Positions 47,851-59,822 of a stretch of DNA of 64,000 nucleotides are shown here, piece by piece. Source of the stretch: Sipunculus nudus (Eukaryota; Annelida; Sipuncula; Golfingiida; Sipunculidae); contig CM049306.1 in assembly GCA_026874595.1 (NCBI GenBank), positions 95,473,642-95,537,641 of the forward strand. Direction: 5' to 3'. Under the pieces are notes generated by a model. The model was not told the DNA's origin. It searched no databases and saw nothing but the letters and a program-made list of their open reading frames with translations. Position 1 is the first letter of the stretch. Each line of letters begins with the position of its first letter. A program made the translations under genes and the position numbers.

Positions 47851-48156
47851 GGTGTCTTAAATACATTATTAAACCCTAAAATGTGTCAATGAGTAGTGTT
47901 AGAATCTCATATTTTATCATATAAATATCTTTTCAATTTAATTTATAGTTATATATAGCAATATTGGGTGCATGGGATTAAAGACCTGAAAATTTATTTT
48001 GTTGGAAACAAAATTACAAAATTTTATCAACATCATCCGTGGCGGATCCATTAATTCGAGACGGGGGGGGGGAGGGCGCTAATATTGGTTTGGTGGCTGA
48101 TGGGTATTTTTAAAACTAAGTGCTATAATCATGTTTTGTAAAGTTATTTTTTATAT
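47851..48156. other. Non-coding interval
   Basis: AT-rich, with a G run at about 48064-48072; nothing else seen. Confidence 0.5.
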
Positions 48157-49640
48157 ATACAGTCAAACCTGTCTAAACGACAACCTGTGAATTGCAAGCA
48201 ACTGCATGTCTATTACGACGACTGGATATAAATCCCTTTCAAATTCCGTTATATTATCTATAGATATAACGACCACCTGGCTTTAACAGATAACAGGCAG
48301 TTTTTCCCGACCAAAGTGAAATATTGACCTGCCTATTGCCGGCACTCATTGAGCTTCTGACTTACCAACGCTGACCGGTGGGTTGATTGACCAGGCGTGA
48401 AGTTGCGGTCACTAGCACCGCTGTTTGTTATACTGGTGGTCGTTTGGGACGACTAGGCTAGGCCTCCTGAATGGCTTACACAAACACATATGAAAGGAGG
48501 TTCCCCAAAGTTAATCTTTGACTTGTTGCCCCCGTTGTTTGTCTTTGCTCTATTCAGTGTGTCAAGAAAGGCGTTATTACAAAGAGTGGATAATCTATGA
48601 TGTTCCTATGAAGAACTGATGTTAGTAACCAGTGACGTCAGCAAACAATTTTGAGTCGTTCATATGGAGGTTTATAGCTGACAACGCGTTTTTTTTTATA
48701 AAGCGGGGTTTATAGAAAGCGCATAGTTATTTAAAATGTCAGCAGAAAAATGAACAACTGCTCCCTGGCTGTGAACGTGGCCTCCGCCGCGAATTTCTGA
48801 CAGACATAATCGTTCTCAGAACTGATTTATAATCGTTCAAAATATCACTGCGGCCTGAAAATTTGCATTATCCGTAGGCCTCTTTAATGACCTGCTTGTA
48901 TGCACGGTAGCCAGTCTGCAATGTTTGGGAGAGTTGCCGTCTAGGGCTGTGCAAATGAGTTGAAAGAACCTATGACATGACGTGTCGTCCCTGTAACCAT
49001 GGTTACCAATTCGGGTACATGTGTATACTCCTATTTCTTCTGTCACCTAAACCAGCGCTCGTGCACTTGTAGGAGTAAAAGCGACGATTAAATCAAAATT
49101 TGATGGTCATTTAACTTTAAAGTATAATGCAAATTTGGCGACATCACGTCGTGATCTTTCAATTGCGGGGGTTACAAGGGTGGTAAATAATGAGAGTATA
49201 TTCACAAGGGCGATGTCAAATTCAATAACGGCGGCACGCCGATGTACATCTTATGTAGGAGGAACCATGTATAATTGAAAACCAAAGGCTAAGATTCTTG
49301 TTTATAATAATAAAAACTCATTAAATTTTCAAACAAAAGTCCACCTGAATACGCGACCGGTTTCCGCGTCTTCAAATATTATTTTCTGATATATCGGTAT
49401 GACAGATTTACCAACGATGTAAAGCAAACTGACAAAGTGTATCATTGCCTACCGTGTAAATGGTCTGTGGTTCTGTAAATGTTGACAGAAATTAATCGAA
49501 ACGGAGTCATTAAACGTGCAAACCTGGCAGCCCTACTAATATGTATACTTCCGTCATACATGTTATATAAATCTGTGTAGTTCCTTAATTATCAGAATCT
49601 GTGTAATACGACCACCTGTCTATTACGACCAGTTGTGCGC
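48157..49640 (+). mobile_element. pogo/Tigger-like (Tc1-mariner) transposon remnant
   Basis: It begins at a TA with CAGTCAAACCTGTCTAAACG followed by ACGACCACCTG-type repeats. These are the characteristic start of many invertebrate pogo/Tigger elements, where CAGTCAAACCTGTCTA is followed by repeated TACGACCACC. A second stretch, TAATACGACCACCTGTC, occurs at 49603-49619 in the same orientation. No transposase frame and no inverted right terminus are seen, so this is a fragment or a non-autonomous copy. Confidence 0.5.
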
Positions 49641-51270
49641 AGTCCCTTCCTGGCTTCCAGTGAACGTTTCAGCCAGGGCTTTCTTCAGTCGCTGTTTGTT
49701 CCCACTGAAAGCCGTGCCTGGATGTTTCTCGGGGTCAAACATAATGGCCAGCCTCTGCTTTTCCTTGAGTCTTTTCCTTAGCTGAGCTTCCTCAATTGTC
49801 ACCCTTTGCTTTATTTCTTCTTTTTCTCTTTCTCCCATTCTTCCGGTCCATTCACTGCCGCCACGCCCGTCTTTGACCTCGTGTCGTACTTGTGCTAGTG
49901 CTTTCATCTTTGCTCAGCTGTTGATTTTGGTGGGTCTTTGTCCATACGGGTAAAGGTCTCTTCTTCTTTCTCTGGAGGACCACAAACTGTGGCTTTATGG
50001 TGAAGTCTTCATTCACGTCGTGTCCATACTTTTAATAATGTACACAAGGTAATTTGTAGGCCACTGTACATTGTGCACATTTACAGTAAACCTTTATGTA
50101 TTCATATCAAAGATTTATAATAAATCAATCATAAACAAAATATATCACAGATCATGTGATAAAATATAAGCAAATCATATTATAACATACCATTTTAACT
50201 GAAATAAAAAAGGGGAGTGCAGGTTTCTTTTAAGAATTGTCTTTGGGGCTTTACCCTGTAACTAGTTCGGGTTTCAATGTTATCCAGATTTTTCTAAACC
50301 GCTCTTCTTCTGGTTCCTGTGTGATGGGGCTCTTTTCGTTTCTCATTAGCGTCACAACCTTTATTCTCTCCATCACCATCGTCTTCTAACGGCTGGCTGT
50401 GCTGTATCTGACAGCCGGGCCGAGCTGTGAGATGCGGAGGCGCTTCAGGGCTAAGGACTAAGCCAAGGGGTTCGGTATGCACACCAGCGGGTTTACACTA
50501 TAGGTAAAAGTGAGCTTACTTTTTTGACAGTATGTGAACATATTGAGTTCCCTAGCCTTTTAAACCGCTATTTTGAGCTCCTTTTAGAGCGGAGGTTAGC
50601 AAAGTGTCACCATTCGTCCCACCAGGTTTTGTTACGCCTTTCAGGGTGTTCTTTTTGTCCCAGCAAAAGAGTATTAAGGTGTATTACTTGCTACAGAGAA
50701 TATACCATGCCACTCCCTACCTGTTCGAGCTTTAACAGTCAGGGTTTTTTTATTTTTTTTTTTTTGGTCAAAAGTGTTGTGCAACTGTTGGGGGTAAAAC
50801 GTCCAGATCAACGTGTGGTTCCCATCCATCATGGCAGTGACCCCCACAAACTCTGGCGGAATGTTCTGCGCTCTGTAGGTTTCACAGAGCCAAGGGTGGC
50901 AACGTTTATTTAAATGGGGTGCCACTTCCCCACGTTACACATGGTATGTGCCAAAATAGCTTTGTACTCGGAGTCAATGTAAATTAAAACGGTAGAGAGG
51001 TAGTTGTCCATCCACGCCATTTCGAAATGCTCCGATTCCAAATACCTACGAAGGCAATCATAATAGAACTTAAAGCATTCGGAGCTTGACCGTCTACAGA
51101 TTGATATAACCTAATCTGTTCAGGGATATCAAATATCAGGACATGTTTTCTCAATTCCTCCTCATACAGACAGACCCCGACCTTATTTGACTTGCGGAAG
51201 CAAGTCGTTGTGAATGTGCAGGGTCATGGAGGGTCCCTCATAGCGAACCTTCCTAGAGAGAGAGAGTGAA
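49620..51270 (-). pseudogene. Degraded coding-like debris, possibly the downstream genes of the polymerase-bearing element
   Basis: Several short minus-strand frames have protein-like composition but no family I recognise. At 49907-49623 there is a basic, Lys/Arg/Glu-rich helix-like stretch with RLAIMFDPEKHPGTAF. Immediately upstream, another frame reads IKPQFVVLQRKKKRPLP. At about 51080-50936 an open stretch contains YLESEHFEMAWMDNYLS and AILAHTMCNVGKW. At 51234-51180 there is SMTLHIHNDLLPQV. Frames change repeatedly. They lie on the same strand and downstream of the decayed DNA polymerase at 53.8-55.8 kb, so common origin is plausible but unproven. Confidence 0.35.
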
Positions 51271-52128
51271 TATTTTTATTTGACATAAAAGTAATGTTTC
51301 CATACAAGTATATTCAACATATCATCTTATTATTATGTCTGGAGACTTATGGATTTTAATCCGCCGACACAACAGTCACATGTGACACATTCAGAAATGG
51401 TATATAATATTATATCATTTAATGAGGAAATTGGTAAGAAATTGGAAAGATTATCAACTTCAGTTTCTAAAATAACAACCTGTCAACTTTAGTTACTGAA
51501 ATAAAGGTTGTTATCTATTTGAAGGAGTTTCTTTTAAATTATATATTCATTTTTTTGCTTAGACTGATGTTTGTTACAGATGTAACAGTTTGTCTGAAGG
51601 CAATGTCTTTATAATTATTTTTTTAGTGTAGCAAACTATGAGTGAAGATGTGTCAAAAATAATTTCGTCAGCCTCATTAGTGGCTTTTGGTGTTGTGTTT
51701 CTCAGACAGTAGTCTGCTATCTTAGTTATGGTTTTATTTGTAATAAGGGTATCCTTTTATCTTGTGTCATGTTCGTATGTCATTTTTCTTGTTGCAAATT
51801 TTTTTTTTTTAAAGAAATTTTGGTAGGGCTTCATGACAGAATTTATAGACAAAGTTTATTATATTAAGTCTAAAAATTTCATTTGTGCTTAGGATTTTCA
51901 GTATTAAAAAAAATGGTTTGGCGTAGGCATTGTATTTGCTATATGTGATAATTCTTCAGTCTTTTTTTAAGTTTTTTTTTATCTATTAATATCAAAGCCC
52001 CATTCAAGAATTTCTTAATTTAAGTGAGATAAAATATGTGTATCATAAAAAAGTAGTATTGGAACAGGTAGATAATGTTTTGATTTATTCAGGATTCCAA
52101 TATATTTTGATATTTTAGTTGCAACTTT
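51271..52128. other. AT-rich non-coding interval
   Basis: Nothing recognisable. It may be the decayed 5' part of the LINE fragment that follows. Confidence 0.5.
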
Positions 52129-53209
52129 GTGTGCTTTTGCCATTCCATATGTTCGTTTAGTGTTATACCGTATTTAAATGGTAAACAGTTAGAAGTGGTT
52201 CCATACTATAAATATCTTGGTATTACTTTCTCAACAAAATTTTCCTGGTCAAAAACACAACAACAGCAAGCTTTGCAAGCAAACAAAGCTGTATGTATGA
52301 TTAAAAAATTCAGAAAAAAGTGTAAATATGTTAGTACTAAACATCTCTTTTATCTTTTTGATCAAATGGTAGTACCAGTATTAATATATGGATGCGAATT
52401 ATGGGGCTTTAAGAAATCAGAAACTATAGAGAGAGTGCAGTACACATTTTGTAAATATATTTTAAATGTAGGCCAGAATACTCCAAATGCAGCAGCATTA
52501 GGGGACTGTGGCAGATTTCCTTTGTTTTTAACTTGTTTATTACGTTGTGTTAAGTATTGGGTTAAATTACTTTATATGCCAGAACATAGGTATCAGAAAA
52601 CAAGTGTACAGTTTGTTGATGAATTTAGACAACAGTGGTAAATCAAATTGGGTATCTCATGTAAGAACATTGCTGTTTAAGTCTGGTTTTGAATATGTTT
52701 GGATGGCACAGTATGTTGGAGATGTGAATAGTTTTTTGAAAGAATTTGAAATTAAAATAAGAGACATGGCTATTCAAAATTGGCATAGTGATATTGAGTT
52801 GTGTAGTAAATTATATTATTATGGTGCTTTCAAATCTATGCTAACTCTTGAAAAGTATTTATATTGTATTCCTAATAAGAAACATCGCATAGCACTTGCT
52901 AAACTTCGATGCTCCAATCATGAATTGGCTATAGAAATAGGTCGTCAAAATGATATATCTCGTGAAGAGAGGATCTGTAAATATTGTTTGCATCATGGAT
53001 ACAATATTGTTGAGGATGAAGCTCACTTTATGCAAGAATGTATTTTATATAATGATTTGAGGATAAAATATTGTAGACAAGACTTACATTACCCAAGTGA
53101 ACAAAATTTTATTAAATTATTCAATTTAGACAATCATATTGAGATAATTAATGTTGCTGCATATGTATATTATTCCTTTTTGAGGAGACGAAGAATAATA
53201 GATGGTTAA
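52129..53209 (+). pseudogene. Non-LTR retrotransposon (LINE), C-terminal part of the RT ORF, frameshifted
   Basis: Two overlapping plus-strand frames (52129-52641 and 52547-53209) are one broken protein. The first has YKYLGITFSTKFSWS and VPVLIYGCELWG, the thumb-side region typical after the LINE RT palm. The second ends with ICKYCLHHGYN, EDEAHFMQECILYNDLR, a C-x2-C...H-x4-C zinc-binding tail common in non-LTR elements. A frame change lies near 52600-52640. The RT palm motifs are absent upstream, so the copy is 5'-truncated. The clade cannot be set from this part. Confidence 0.8.
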
Positions 53210-53325
53210 AGTATGTGTTACATATTCACTGATGATGGCAATATAGATACATTGTGTACTAAGGTATGCAGTCATGTTACATGTGTTTGTTACATTATAT
53301 ATTAATTAATAATAAGACTGCTACT

Positions 53326-53785
53326 TTATGTTCTACTAATGCAATTATTTGATTGAATTATTGTTGAAATGTTTGGAACTTTGGTCCTGAGGCCTTTTTC
53401 CTGAATAAACTCTGTTATGTTCTGTTCTATACCACGATAGATGAAATCTGAGACCCTATCTATGGGTATATTATTTATTTTTAGTTCAGGGGTTCTGTCT
53501 TGTATATTCTTATTTTGAGTGTGAAACATCATGGATTAAGTTTTGTTTACATTTAATGTGTTTGCAGTTAACCAGTTATGTACTTTGTTTAATTCATTGT
53601 TGATGAGATCTTGGTCTTTTTGTATATTGTAATTTGTTAAGGAGCTGAATAATGTTGTGTCATCTGCGTAGAAAACAAAATTAAAGAAATTACTGGAATG
53701 TTTATGTCGTTCATGTATTTAAGGTATACTAAGGGACTTTAAATTGAACCCTGAGGTACTCCAGTGGTTAAAAAGTATTTTCTGG
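53326..53785 (-). pseudogene. Second LINE reverse-transcriptase fragment, opposite strand
   Basis: Minus-strand translation gives VPQGSI, an in-frame TAA in the LGP position, then YMNDIN, and 20 codons later FVFYADDTTLFSS (the YADD box, about 53660-53690). LNKVHNWLTANTL and NNIPIDRVSDFIY follow. The order is that of a non-LTR RT palm and thumb. It differs from the plus-strand fragment next to it, so two separate insertions are involved. Stops and shifts make it inactive. Confidence 0.75.
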
Positions 53786-55800
53786 ACTTGTTCTCTTATT
53801 CCGCTTGTAAATAATGGATGACCCATACATACTGTTCGTCAGGAGCTTTTCCACGGCACTCGGGGCAGCATCATAGGGACCATACCATGGCCTGGCACAC
53901 CCGGTCACGCCAATTCCTTTCTCCAACAACCACTTCAATTAGTCTGATGACAAGAGTACGCGGTCCACAGCCAGTCCACCTACCAGAGACCGCTGGGGGA
54001 CACAACCGGTTTCTTTCGATACCTTCAAACCGGACGTCCGTCGTTACGAAAAAAGGACACATTTCAGAGAGCCTATCTTTAAGGTATTCCGAGACGTGGA
54101 TCACCTCGAGGGCACCGAAGAATGTGCTGTTTCCACCTGTGTCAAAAGGCGGCCTCGGTTAGACCGGGCAGTTGCTTGCAGTGCTTGTGAAAATGGTACT
54201 GCCGGTGAACCATGGGGCTGTTGCGGAAATATGCCTTTCGGCCCCTCTCTGCTTTCTCGATCCCTTTTCCATATACACTCCCACACCTCTTCCATTTTCA
54301 GTCCCATCATGCATGCTCTCGTTGAATTTTATCCTACACATCGTCCTTTTTAGTTTGTCCAGGCAGTCCTGCGGACCAGCATTCGAGTTTTTGACACACT
54401 GGTGTCCATGCCAGCAGAAGCTGTGCACCTCTATGAGTCCAATTGGGTCCTCCGTCAGAAAGGGTCCCACCTTCACCTGTTTTCTGGAGGTGAATTTGTT
54501 GACAACAGGTTCTTCCCGCTAAGCCTCGACCAGGTGGTCCCTTTCGAGCCTTGAGATGAAAGAGCTCGTGTCAACAGAATAAAAAATCCTTCGACGTCCA
54601 CGGTCACCGGCCCTGTCCTCCTCAAAACCGTCCCCATCGGAGAGGAACTCAATGGGTCCTTGACTTTATGCGTGTACCAGAACACGCAACTGCCTGTGAC
54701 ACGCTGACGTGACATGGCACCTTGATAAAGAGAATTAGCGTCAAAGTCCAGAACTGCCTGACATTCCTTTTCACCACATCCGTGAGACTGGTCCCCCCCC
54801 CCCCCCCCCCCCCCATGTGGTCACGTATGAAAATGAAAGACGGACCTCCTACTAATTTAAGTTCCTTCCGATAGAAGATTCCAAGTGCGGGAAATCCCTA
54901 GAGGTGAGACTGAAACCCAAGAAACTCTCTTCTTTGGCAACCGCTTTTTGCATCATATGGTGGGCGATGCGAGGCAAGAAACAGGTGTCTCTTAGCACGT
55001 CGATCTTATGCTCCTTTTGGTAGTTTGTAGCCAGCTGACTATTGCCTCTGCGAGAGGCTCTACGTCAAGCGTGTTGTAATATTTCAAAACGTCTCGAAAG
55101 CTGAACTCAAACAGCTGCTCTGTAGCTCACTTAGGTGCTTGAGAAACTTACTGATGAGCTTATGAGGGTTCTTGTGGCAAATGAACTTGGTATCCATCAT
55201 AATTGAGAAGGGTTTTTAGGTGACCATGAGAAAACCTGTCTGATAAACGTAGTAGCGTACGTTTGTTGGAGTCACCAATGGCCAGTCGCTGTTGTCTCTG
55301 TCAGTCAGGAACTCGAACACATCGCGCAAAAACATCTGATCGGACAGCTGACGGTGTAAGGCATCTCTTCTCCCTGGATGTCGACCAATTAGGGGTTGGA
55401 GTTGTCGTTGGCGGCATGGAAATACCTAGATGCTCCGTCACTTTGTGTTCAAGCACCAGCCCGACCCCGATGTTAATTTGAATTTGGTCCCGATGTCGTC
55501 AAATGTGTAACTGGGGTGTTTAAATGTTAGGTCCGGAGTGATGGCGCCAGTTGCTTTGAGTCCAAAATTGAAGAAGACCACGGACTGCTGATACCTCGCC
55601 GCATGGTTACCACATCCCCCGCCCCTCCACCCCCTACCCCCATATCCCAGTAGGAACATTGACCCTCGGTCGGCGTAACAAAATCATACTTAAGGGACAC
55701 GTGAGAATACGTGTGTGCATATCCTTTCTTCAAGTCCTGACATGTCAAAGCAGACGACCCATCATCAACTGACATCTCTCACAGGCAGCACGTCCCTTCC
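53786..55800 (-). pseudogene. Decayed B-family DNA polymerase from a large self-synthesising (Polinton-like) element
   Basis: Minus-strand frames, broken by many shifts and stops, carry a consistent series of polymerase signatures. DFDANSLYQGAM (about 54714-54748) fits motif A (DxxSLYP). KFTSRKQVKVGPF, then CWHGHQC (about 54397-54417), is an insert typical of polymerases from invertebrate mobile elements. FGALEV with YLKDRLSEM and PFF follows near 54050-54115. KLLTNSMYG (53822-53848) is an exact Kx3NSxYG motif B. The frame ends soon after motif B, where the LINE fragment begins, so motif C is not seen. The N-terminal exonuclease part (about 54900-55800) is too damaged to recognise. Such polymerases replicate the host element; this copy cannot. 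A poly-C run (54788-54813) interrupts it. Confidence 0.6.
54788..54813 (+). repeat. Poly-C run
   Basis: About 26 C in a row inside the polymerase pseudogene. Confidence 0.97.
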
Positions 55801-56384
55801 ATGCAGATTTTACTAGTTCTGACACCCCTGTAAAGTCAGAAGAAACAACCTCAAATGTATAATTTATATACATTGTATATATATATATATTTCTTTATAT
55901 TGTTTTATTTCATCGAAAAACAACAAACCAAATTCTTATATTGAATAATCAAAATTGATACAGATCGCTTCTTAGAACACAATATACTTCAAATATAGCA
56001 GACCTGGGTCCGTCCCTGACACTGGAGTCTGTGAAAAAGATAATTTAACATTTGTTAACTGGTTGTGAAATGCACATGCAAATCGACAGCTTCGAGGAAG
56101 ACTTTTTATTTATACAAGCTATATATATACGCCGTTTATATAAACAAGTGACCCATAGATCATGAAGCTCAGCCAACTGACATGTTGACAATATGTCCTT
56201 GCACAGGCAACTAATTAAGATAATGTAGGTGGCATCATAGTTCATGTAGATTAGCTCAGCATATTAAGTTGATCAAGACCCATTAGCACATCAAATTCGA
56301 TGACAATCCATCCAGCCATTCCTGAGGAATCTGGCAATTTGTGTGTATTTTGAATTTTTTTTCTGGGGTGCTCAAACATGGACT
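55801..56384. other. AT-rich non-coding interval
   Basis: A short TA tract is near 55876-55890. A degraded ACCCAT(A/G)G(A/G)TCA...CTCAGC end of the dispersed family lies near 56152-56175. No gene is seen. Confidence 0.5.
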
Positions 56385-57625
56385 ATAACGAAGAGAATAT
56401 AGGTAACAGTGACCTAATTTCAGGTTTATAGTTGAACTTTTGAGGAACTCTCAGGATTACTCTCAAGTAAGAAGATTCTAGGTCCAATGGTTATGATTTG
56501 TGCCTTGCTTTGGTATCAAAATTATCAATTAATCTGGGGGGGGGGGGGGGATAAGCCCCACAGCTTGGAGAATATGGGTAACAGAGACCTTATTTCAGGT
56601 TTCCAAAAAGACTTTTCATTAACCTCCCTGTATGTCAAGTTAGAAGATCCTAGGAACAATAGTTATGATTTGTGTCCTGTTAACAGACGACCGCATCTTT
56701 AAAGGTTTCAAAAGTATAGAAAAATAATTCTTACAAATTGAAAAAGAAAATTCCAGGTGGAGCCACAAGTCTACATAAAATGATGAAACAGCCCATGATC
56801 AATATGCATGCAAAGAATGATGGGGATCAATGCATTAGTTGTTCATATAATTGAGCTTTTATATCAAATTCTTAATTTTTGGCCGCTAATTCTTAGCCCC
56901 ATAGCTTTGAGGATATGGGTAATAGAGACCTAGGTTCTGGTTTCTTTGGAGACTTTTCATTGACCTCCCTTGATGTCAAGTTGGAAGATTCAAGGTCCAG
57001 TGATTACAATTTGTGCCCTGTTAACAGGTGACTGCATCTCTAAGGTCTCAAAAATAGAAAAAAAAATCGTAAAAAATGAAAACATACAGATTGCGCATTC
57101 AGTCGGCAGAAACTGATGAAACACTCCATACTCCATGATCAATAAACATGCAAAGAATCATGGTGATCAAAATATTAGGTGTTCAGATACTTGAGCTTTT
57201 CTATCAAATTTTCCATTATTCGGGGGGGGGGGTACGTCGGAGCCCCATAGCTTTGAGGATATAGGTTACAGAGACCTTAGTTCCTTGGAGACTTTTCATG
57301 GACCTTATAGGATGACAAGGTGAAAGATTCTAGGTCCAGTGGTTACGATTTGTGCCCTGTTAACAGATGACCATATTTTTAAAGGTCTCAAAAACAGAGA
57401 AAAAATCGTAATAAATCGAAAAAAATAAGGCGGCGCTACAAGTCTGCAGTAACTGATGAAACATTCCATGACCAATAACCATACAAAGAATCATGGTGAT
57501 CAATGCATTAGTTGTTCAGATACTTGAGCTTTTGTATCAAATTTTCCATTATTCTGGGGAATACTTCGAAGCCCCTTAGCTCAATGGATATGGGTAACAG
57601 ACATCCAATTTTAGGTTTGTGCGAA
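56385..57625 (+). repeat. About 340-bp tandem family, 3.5 units (poly-G subfamily)
   Basis: The GGATATGGGTAACAGAGACC motif recurs near 56570, 56911, 57256 and 57585. Each unit has TTAGAAGATTCTAGG or a variant, TGTGCCCTGTTAACAG, an A-rich stretch, GATGAAACA and GCAAAGAAT(C/G)AT. Two units have poly-G runs at the same place (56537-56550 and 57222-57231). Same family as 46996-47850. Confidence 0.85.
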
Positions 57626-58410
57626 GGTTTGTTTATGATAAATAATGTATAAAGATGTGTAATAAAGAATAAACGTTACAAACTACTGAGTAATGTAAAA
57701 CAACCACTGGTAGGGATGACCAGTAAACACAACCTCCAAGCTTGAATGAAACCACAGTTGCCATGTCATTTATCATTTCCATGTAAAACATCTATCCAAG
57801 CATTGCAATACTGTGTAAGAATGACATATTTCAACATTTGCTGTTGGAAAATATCTGACTTAATTAATACCTCAGAGACATTGCAGCTTTAACTTTCTAT
57901 TTATAAGGGCCCTGCTTGAATAAACATGTGCCCTGTAGTAATCACCCTGTCTGTCCTTCTGTCCACAAGGTTGTTTCCAGATGATAAAAAATGATAACTC
58001 CACTTTAGTTTGATTTCAAACTTGATTAATATATGCCCATCCCCTAAAACAAGAAGCCTATTGATTTTGGGGTCAAGGTCACCTTACCTCTATCTTTAAA
58101 CAGTTCATCCCAGACCTTCCATCTTGAAAATATATCTCACTTGCCAAAAGGGAAAGATCCCTATCGATGTTTGGTCCCAAGGTCAAAGGAGCCAGCTGTC
58201 AAAAAATTAAGTTCAGGGAGATAACTCGAGTTTGGAATGTTATGTGGTTTTTAAACTTAACTTGTATATGGGCCATCATTATAGCAAGAACCATGTTGAT
58301 TTTGGGGTCATAAAATCAAAGGTCAAGGTCACAGGAGCCCTTTGTCCACAAATTTGTTTCCGAATGATAACTCCTCATTGAATTGAGAAATGGACTTTAA
58401 ACTTGACTTA

Positions 58411-59822
58411 TATATAATAATAATAATAATAATATTTTTAATTTATATAGCGCTAATTCAACAAAATAGTTATCAAAAGCGCTTTACAAGACACAAAGCC
58501 CAGTTTTACTAAAACATAAAATTTATATTCCTACTAAAGCAAAGATTCCTAAAAGAAAACCCTAATTTCTAAGAACTACCAAAAGCTAATATAAAAAGGT
58601 AAGTTTTAAGATTTCTCTTAAAAGAAGCTAAAGATGGTGAAGCTCTGATTGAGTGCGGAAGTTCATTCCACAACCTTTGTGCCACAGCTGAGAAAGCTCT
58701 CGAACGACACATCTCACTTCGTGCTTTAGGATCACTAAAAGCCCTTGGTCAGATGACCTAAGCTGCCTGACTGGAACATAAAAAGTTAAGAGGTTCCTAA
58801 TGTAAATAGGCGATTGACCATTTATGGCTTTATACACTAATAACAAAATTTTTAAATCAATGTGCTGTCGCACCGGGAGCCAATGGAGTTCTTTAAGTAT
58901 TGGTGTAATGTGGTCGCGCTTCTTGGCACCAGTTACAGGCCTAGCAGCTGCATTCTGCACTCTCTGTAGCCGGTCCAGCAACTTGCTAGGAAGACCACAT
59001 AGCAAAGAGTTGGAACAGTCAATCCTTGAACTGATGAACGCATGAATTAATGTTATTAGTGAATCTTGAGTTAGGAAACCCTTTATCCTAGCTATATTAC
59101 GCAGGTGGTAAAAAGCCAAACTACAAATATTATTTACATGCATGTCAAGGCAATGCCCTTCGTCAAACACTACCCCCAGGTTTCTAGCACTGTTTGTTGG
59201 CACAACTACAGAGTCAAATATGTTAAGAGTTTTCAACTGAATTTTTGACCTCTGCTGGTTTGTACCGATAATCAGAACCTCAGTTTTATCAGCATTGAGT
59301 TTGAGCAGATTCTGACACATCCAAACACCTATGTCATGCAGGCATGTTTCAATGGTAGAAATAGGAACCTTTGATTCTGGTTTAAATGATACATAAATTT
59401 GACTGTCATCAGCATAAAAATGATAATTCATTCCATGCTGTTGTTCTAATTCACCAAGTGGTAATGTGTAAATTGTAAAAAACAGAGGCCCCAGCACAGA
59501 ACCTCGTGAAACACCGTAGGTAATCTCAGTTGGAGAAGACTTATGACCTACTACACTAATACACTGACTTCGATTGCACAGATATGACCTGATCCATTCC
59601 AAGGCATCTCCAGTTATTCCAAGCCTGGTGGACAACCGTTGTAACAGGAGCTGATGATCTACTACATCAAAGGCAGCAGATAAATCCAATAGTATGAGAA
59701 TGGATACTTGTTGAGTCCATAGCCAAGAGGAGATCATTATATACTTTAAGCAGGCATGTTTCAGTGCTATGAAAAGGCCTATATGCAGACTGTTGGTCTT
59801 CATAAAAATGGTTTTCCTTCAT
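58411..59822 (-). mobile_element. 5'-truncated CR1/L2-like LINE with an (ATT)n tail
   Basis: On the minus strand it starts inside the RT domain and ends with GCGCTATATAAATTAAAAAT followed by ATTATT repeats, a 3' end typical of several CR1/L2-like LINEs. The flanks TTATATAT (58406-58413) and CATATATATGGCCC (about 59820) correspond to the uninterrupted TTATATATGGCCCACC at about 12920 in copy A. So the insertion occurred in copy B only, with a short AT-rich target duplication. Confidence 0.85.
58628..59800 (-). pseudogene. LINE reverse transcriptase (5'-truncated, one frameshift)
   Basis: RT motifs in order are SAYRPFHSTETCLLKV (in the upstream frame, about 59745-59795), LLDLSAAFDVVDH, GVSRGSVLGPLFF (usually GVPQGS), HFYADDSQIY and LKLNADKTEVLIIG, then a thumb/C-terminal region with LHWLPVRQHIDLKILLLVYKA. 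A single 1-base frame change near 59700 separates the first motif from the rest; after it the frame is open for about 355 codons to the stop. The Ser-Arg in place of Pro-Gln in the GVPQGS motif, the truncation and the frameshift mean it is dead. Confidence 0.88.

Noticed and set aside
53818-54522. Plus-strand ORFs of 85-116 codons
   Set aside because: They are antisense to the polymerase relic, which carries the recognisable motifs on the minus strand.
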